Shown here: positions 5,790 through 7,923 of the stretch, piece after piece
How the letters are laid out: the number at the start of each line of letters is the position of its first letter
Numbering within the stretch: position 1 is the stretch's first letter
Assembly (NCBI GenBank): GCA_050249355.1
Contig: JBFWQQ010000082.1
Location: forward strand, 1-7,923
Length of the DNA stretch: 7,923 bases
Source of the DNA: CAZAQK01 sp050249355
Lineage (GTDB): Bacteria > Pseudomonadota > Alphaproteobacteria > Rickettsiales > SXRF01
Direction of reading: 5' to 3'
The notes under the pieces: model-generated
Seen by the model: only the letters and a program-made list of their open reading frames with translations
The model's database searches: none
What the model was told of the DNA's origin: nothing
Program-made: the position numbers and the translations under genes

Positions 5790-6892
5790 ATGAAGTGTTT
5801 CCTGAACCGCTTGCTGCACCAAAGGAACTGCAAGGCTGCCAGCATGCGGCCAAACAGCTCGCGTTTGGTTTCGATCATGATGTTCTCACGCGTGTATCGT
5901 TTCATTATTTTCTTCCATTGCATTTCAAACTGTTCTGCAATGGCCTGCCATTCTTCCTCATGCAGCTGTTTAGCCTGTGCAGGCGCATGCTGCGTCGATG
6001 TGGCCTGCCATTTTTCTTCATGTTGCTCGCGGGCGGCATCCAATTGGCTCGCGTGGCGCTGTTTGGCCGGCTGCAATTTCTTTTCCGCCGCGACCAGTTT
6101 ACACGCGCACCACATGCAGAGCCAGGCAACGAAACTAAGCAGGGCAGAAGCCAGCGCGTGCGGCCATGCCAGCAGGTTGCTACGGTATTTTTTCTGCATG
6201 TAGAATTTACCCCAGTACAGGCTGCGCAGCTTGAGATTGCGGATGCGGCTGGTTGTGCGGGTTGAGGTGCCGACCCGGTGGGTGGCGTGCAGGCCGGACA
6301 CCAGCAGCATGTCGTAACCAGCACGGTTGACGCGCAGGCTCAGGTCGTCGTCCTCATAAAACAGGAACAGCGACGGATCGAAAAACCCGACCCGTCGCAT
6401 ATGCTCCATGCGCCAGAGTGCCAGTGCCCCCGATACGAAACGCGCCAGCACAATGCTCTCGGTAAGCGGCACCACCAGCGGGACTCCTGCCTCGGCCATG
6501 ACAGGCAGGCGGATAGATGCGGTGCTGCAATCCCCTTCGGTATCCTCGAACACCGGCGCGACAATAGCAGCCTGCGGGTAGGTGGTGAGTGCATCCATAA
6601 GCGCATCGATCCCGGCATGATCAATCCGGGTATCGGGGTTCACCAACAGGGAAAAATCGGTAGTCACCTGCTGAAGCGCCTGGTTGCAGGCATTACCGAA
6701 TCCGGCATTTTCCAGGTTGTGCACCAGCCATACTTCCGGGAAACGTGCGCGTACGATATCGAGGGTGTTGTCGCTGCTGGCGTTGTCGATCACGATGCAA
6801 TGGATAATAGCCGGATGCCCGCGAAGTGATTCCAGTGCGCCCTCGATGGCATCGGCACTGTTATGCGTGACTATGATTGCGGTTATGCCCAT
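5786..6892 (-). CDS. GT2-family glycosyltransferase (rhamnosyltransferase-like) with membrane segment and repeat-bearing charged tail
   Basis: A 368-residue protein, first in the operon. Residues 1-230 form a GT2 domain of the WbbL/rhamnosyltransferase type: AIIVTHNSADAI (5-16), VIDNASSDNT (34-43), E-N-A-G-F-G-N-A-C-N (61-70), L-L-V-N-P-D-T (82-88) as the metal-binding element, GFFDPSLFLFYEDDDLSLR (169-187) with the catalytic acid pair, and H-x-x-G-T-S (205-210). A hydrophobic stretch at about 244-266 looks like one membrane span. After it comes an unusual charged, Gln/Glu/Lys-rich, probably helical stretch (269-333) with a 20-residue tandem repeat (HEEKWQA at 291, HEEEWQA at 311), and a basic amphipathic end (347-368). 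Rhamnosyl transfer is a family guess only. The start has no clear Shine-Dalgarno site, but an in-frame TAA 18 bases upstream rules out any earlier start. The stop overlaps the next gene in ATGA. Confidence 0.9.
   Translation of the reverse strand: MGITAIIVTHNSADAIEGALESLRGHPAIIHCIVIDNASSDNTLDIVRARFPEVWLVHNLENAGFGNACNQALQQVTTDFSLLVNPDTRIDHAGIDALMDALTTYPQAAIVAPVFEDTEGDCSTASIRLPVMAEAGVPLVVPLTESIVLARFVSGALALWRMEHMRRVGFFDPSLFLFYEDDDLSLRVNRAGYDMLLVSGLHATHRVGTSTRTTSRIRNLKLRSLYWGKFYMQKKYRSNLLAWPHALASALLSFVAWLCMWCACKLVAAEKKLQPAKQRHASQLDAAREQHEEKWQATSTQHAPAQAKQLHEEEWQAIAEQFEMQWKKIMKRYTRENIMIETKRELFGRMLAALQFLWCSKRFRKHFI
5941..6022 (-). repeat. Direct repeat within the GT2 tail (two 22-base copies, 60 bases apart)
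   Basis: The copies at 5941-5962 and 6001-6022 agree at 20 of 22 bases (counted by eye) and are exactly 60 bases apart, so the reading frame is kept. They encode HEEEWQA and HEEKWQA at the start of two consecutive 20-residue units (residues 291-310 and 311-330). The rest of the two units has diverged. This looks like an in-frame internal duplication lengthening the helical tail. Confidence 0.75.
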
Positions 6893-6934
6893 GATGGGAT
6901 AAGTTTAACCGAACCATCTCAAAAGGATAGCAGA
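6893..6934. promoter_or_regulatory. Divergent intergenic region between the GT operon and the GT2 gene
   Basis: Forty-odd bases separate the two divergent glycosyltransferase starts, so both promoters must lie here or run into the neighbouring coding ends. The best minus-strand candidate I see is TTGCAC (6948-6953), 17 bases, then TGCTAT, which is a poor match. On the plus strand, TTGCGG near 6876-6881 then TAAGTT near 6899 is equally poor. I make no firm promoter call. Confidence 0.25.
6923..6927 (+). promoter_or_regulatory. Strong ribosome binding site, placed for the 12-codon leader ORF
   Basis: AAGGA (within AAAAGGA, 6921-6927) lies 7 bases before the ATG at 6935. It is too far from the glycosyltransferase candidates at 6955 and 6970 (27 and 42 bases), and neither of those has a site of its own. 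This is the main reason to suspect translation of the leader ORF. Confidence 0.55.
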
Positions 6935-6973
6935 ATGTATTCGCTACCGGTGCAATGGCAGCTAACAAGATGA
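6935..6973 (+). CDS. Possible 12-codon leader ORF overlapping the GT2 start
   Basis: ATG at 6935 opens a 12-codon ORF (MYSLPVQWQLTR) ending in TGA at 6971-6973. That TGA overlaps the ATG at 6970 of the glycosyltransferase frame in ATGA, the same junction used twice in the operon on the other strand. It has the only good Shine-Dalgarno site in the region. The peptide has no run of one amino acid, so classical attenuation is not suggested; a role in bringing ribosomes to the ATG at 6970 is likelier. It could be chance, because the ORF is very short. Confidence 0.35.
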   Translation: MYSLPVQWQLTR

Positions 6974-7815
6974 CGGCGCAGCTTGTGACTGTGGTAATCC
7001 CGACACGCCACCGCGATGCCTACCTGAAGCAGGCGATCGATTCGGTATATGCGCAAACATGGCAGGATTTCGAGATCATCGTCGTCAATGATGGGGGCGG
7101 CACCAGCACGCAGGCACTGACCACATTGTATGACGACCGTGTGCGCTATATACTGCAGGATCATGCAGGGGTATCGGTGGCGCGCAATACTGGTATTGCA
7201 CAGGCGAGGGGTGACTATATCGCATTACTCGATGATGATGACCTCTATGCGCCAGCAAGGCTGCAGGAAGGCATCGAGTACCTTCGGCAGCATCCGGATG
7301 TGGTATGGCTGTGTTCGGGCTTTTCTTTCGTTGATGCGGCGGGCAGGCCGATGGACCGGCCTGAAATCATTGCACAGAAAACAGATGTTACATTGCATGA
7401 CATTGCGATGTTCATGTTCATCCATACCTCATCGGTGATGGTGCGCACCGAAACGCTGCGCGAAGCCGGCGGGTTTCCAGCAGGCCTGGCAGTATCGGAG
7501 GATTACGATACGTGGTCACGCGTGCTGGCCAAAGGCAAAGGCGCAGCACTTGCAGCATGCCTCACAAAATTCCGCCAGCACCGTGGCAATACGGTGTTGC
7601 CCTACCGGCAGTTGCTGGCGGTCAACACAGCGATCATCGACCGTATACTGGCGTTGCAGCCATCCGGGTGCATGAGCCGAACCTACTACATGGATAACCT
7701 GCACCGCATTATAGCCCACAGCCTGTTGCAAAAGCGTAAGTACATGGATTTTATGCTGTTTTGCTTGTACTCCAGCCGCCACCAACCCAACCGGCATGAT
7801 GGTGCAAACAATTAA
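6955..7815 (+). CDS. GT2-family glycosyltransferase, divergent from the operon
   Basis: A GT-A enzyme of 286 residues from the ATG at 6955, or 281 from the ATG at 6970. Numbered from 6955, it has VTVVIPTRHRDAYLKQAIDS (11-30), the UDP-binding VVNDGG (43-48), GVSVARNTGIAQARGDYIA (72-90), the metal-binding LLDDDDLYAPARL (91-103) and SEDYDTW (181-187), where the second acid is the probable catalytic base. A hydrophobic stretch IAMFMFIHTSSVMV (150-163) is part of the fold. No signal peptide or clear membrane span is seen. Family members add sugars to lipid carriers in LPS, capsule or exopolysaccharide assembly; the sugar is not predictable. The start is uncertain. The ATG at 6970 gives a typical GT2 N-terminus (MTAQLVTVVIPT) and overlaps the leader ORF stop; the ATG at 6955 is simply the longest reading. 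It is transcribed away from the four-gene operon. Confidence 0.92.
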   Translation: MAANKMTAQLVTVVIPTRHRDAYLKQAIDSVYAQTWQDFEIIVVNDGGGTSTQALTTLYDDRVRYILQDHAGVSVARNTGIAQARGDYIALLDDDDLYAPARLQEGIEYLRQHPDVVWLCSGFSFVDAAGRPMDRPEIIAQKTDVTLHDIAMFMFIHTSSVMVRTETLREAGGFPAGLAVSEDYDTWSRVLAKGKGAALAACLTKFRQHRGNTVLPYRQLLAVNTAIIDRILALQPSGCMSRTYYMDNLHRIIAHSLLQKRKYMDFMLFCLYSSRHQPNRHDGANN

Positions 7816-7893
7816 TATATACTTAATGGTTATGGCACATAATTAAAGTATAGCGCTGTTAATATGCGGTTCTATCTAAACCAGAGGTTTATT
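7816..7893 (+). promoter_or_regulatory. AT-rich gap with inverted repeats before the next gene
   Basis: An imperfect inverted repeat pairs TATACTTAAT (7818-7827) with ATTAAAGTATA (7842-7852, one extra A), separated by 14 bases. It has no T-run after it, so it is a poor terminator and could be an operator. Further on, AAACC (7878-7882) and GGTTT (7886-7890) form a 5-bp stem around AGA, covering the ribosome binding site. GGTT (7868-7871) could compete for AACC (7879-7882). I could not choose a promoter; TAATAT at 7860-7865 is one candidate -10. Confidence 0.35.
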
Positions 7894-7923
7894 ATGAGAA
7901 AAAAAGGTTTACGTACATGGGTG
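7894..7923 (+). CDS. N-terminal fragment of an unidentified gene
   Basis: ATG at 7894 is preceded by AGAGG (7883-7887) at 6 bases. Ten codons, MRKKGLRTWV, are open to the right edge. The basic start followed by hydrophobic residues could be the beginning of a signal peptide or membrane segment, but ten residues are too few to say. No family can be recognised. The AT-rich leader and its own ribosome binding site suggest a separate unit from the glycosyltransferase gene before it. Confidence 0.5.
   Translation, partial: MRKKGLRTWV

Noticed and set aside
5790..5822. TTG start adding 11 residues to the ExoM-like glycosyltransferase
   Set aside because: The added residues do not fit the family. 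The ATG at 5789 makes the same ATGA overlap as the other operon junction and has AGGA upstream.
6278..6829. Open frame of 183 codons on the plus strand opposite the first GT2 gene
   Set aside because: Antisense to the conserved GT2 core, no ribosome site, composition unlike a real protein.
1..7923. tRNA, rRNA, CRISPR array, insertion sequence or prophage remains
   Set aside because: I read for spaced direct repeats, terminal inverted repeats, transposase motifs and cloverleaf-like arms and found none. Nearly all of the window is accounted for by coding genes.

Overview
The window reads as ordinary bacterial chromosome of moderate GC, densely packed, most likely from a proteobacterium. The alphaproteobacterial leaning is an inference, from a pyruvate decarboxylase-type enzyme next to a YciA thioesterase and a stress protein paired with a SpoIIAA-like protein. 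It holds nine intact or partial protein genes plus one possible 12-codon leader ORF. I see no RNA gene, CRISPR array, insertion sequence, attachment site or replication origin.

Left part (1-1680). A thiamine-diphosphate 2-oxo-acid decarboxylase enters from the left edge and ends at 274. It overlaps by 23 bases an acyl-CoA thioesterase of the YciA hotdog family (252-647). Convergent to these, only 6 bases away, is a two-gene minus-strand unit: a YflT/GSP17M-like protein with a glycine-zipper segment (1055-1639), then a SpoIIAA-like STAS-fold protein (654-1031). An extended -10 promoter and a clear ribosome binding site precede the first of these two genes.

Central part (1747-6892, minus strand). 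Four glycosyltransferase genes form one operon with stop/start junctions ATGA, TGAATG and ATGA. In order of transcription they are: a GT2 protein with a membrane segment and a repeat-containing charged tail; an ExoM-like GT2; a GT4; and a 659-residue fusion of a GT2 domain to a GT4 domain. The operon ends in an AT-rich stretch with a weak terminator-like hairpin. That makes five sugar-transfer domains in one transcript, which fits assembly of a surface polysaccharide (O-antigen, capsule, exopolysaccharide or LPS outer core). Polymerase, flippase and nucleotide-sugar genes are not in view, so the product cannot be named.

Right part (6893-7923). A fifth glycosyltransferase gene (GT2, 6955-7815) is divergent from the operon. 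The only good ribosome binding site before it serves a 12-codon ORF whose stop overlaps an internal ATG of the glycosyltransferase, which suggests translational coupling. An AT-rich gap with inverted repeats follows. The first ten codons of another plus-strand gene, with its own ribosome binding site, run off the right edge.

Nothing here is proven to be a new system. The points most worth a second look are the leader ORF, the repeat-bearing tail of the first GT2, and the GT2-GT4 fusion at the end of a tightly coupled glycosyltransferase operon.
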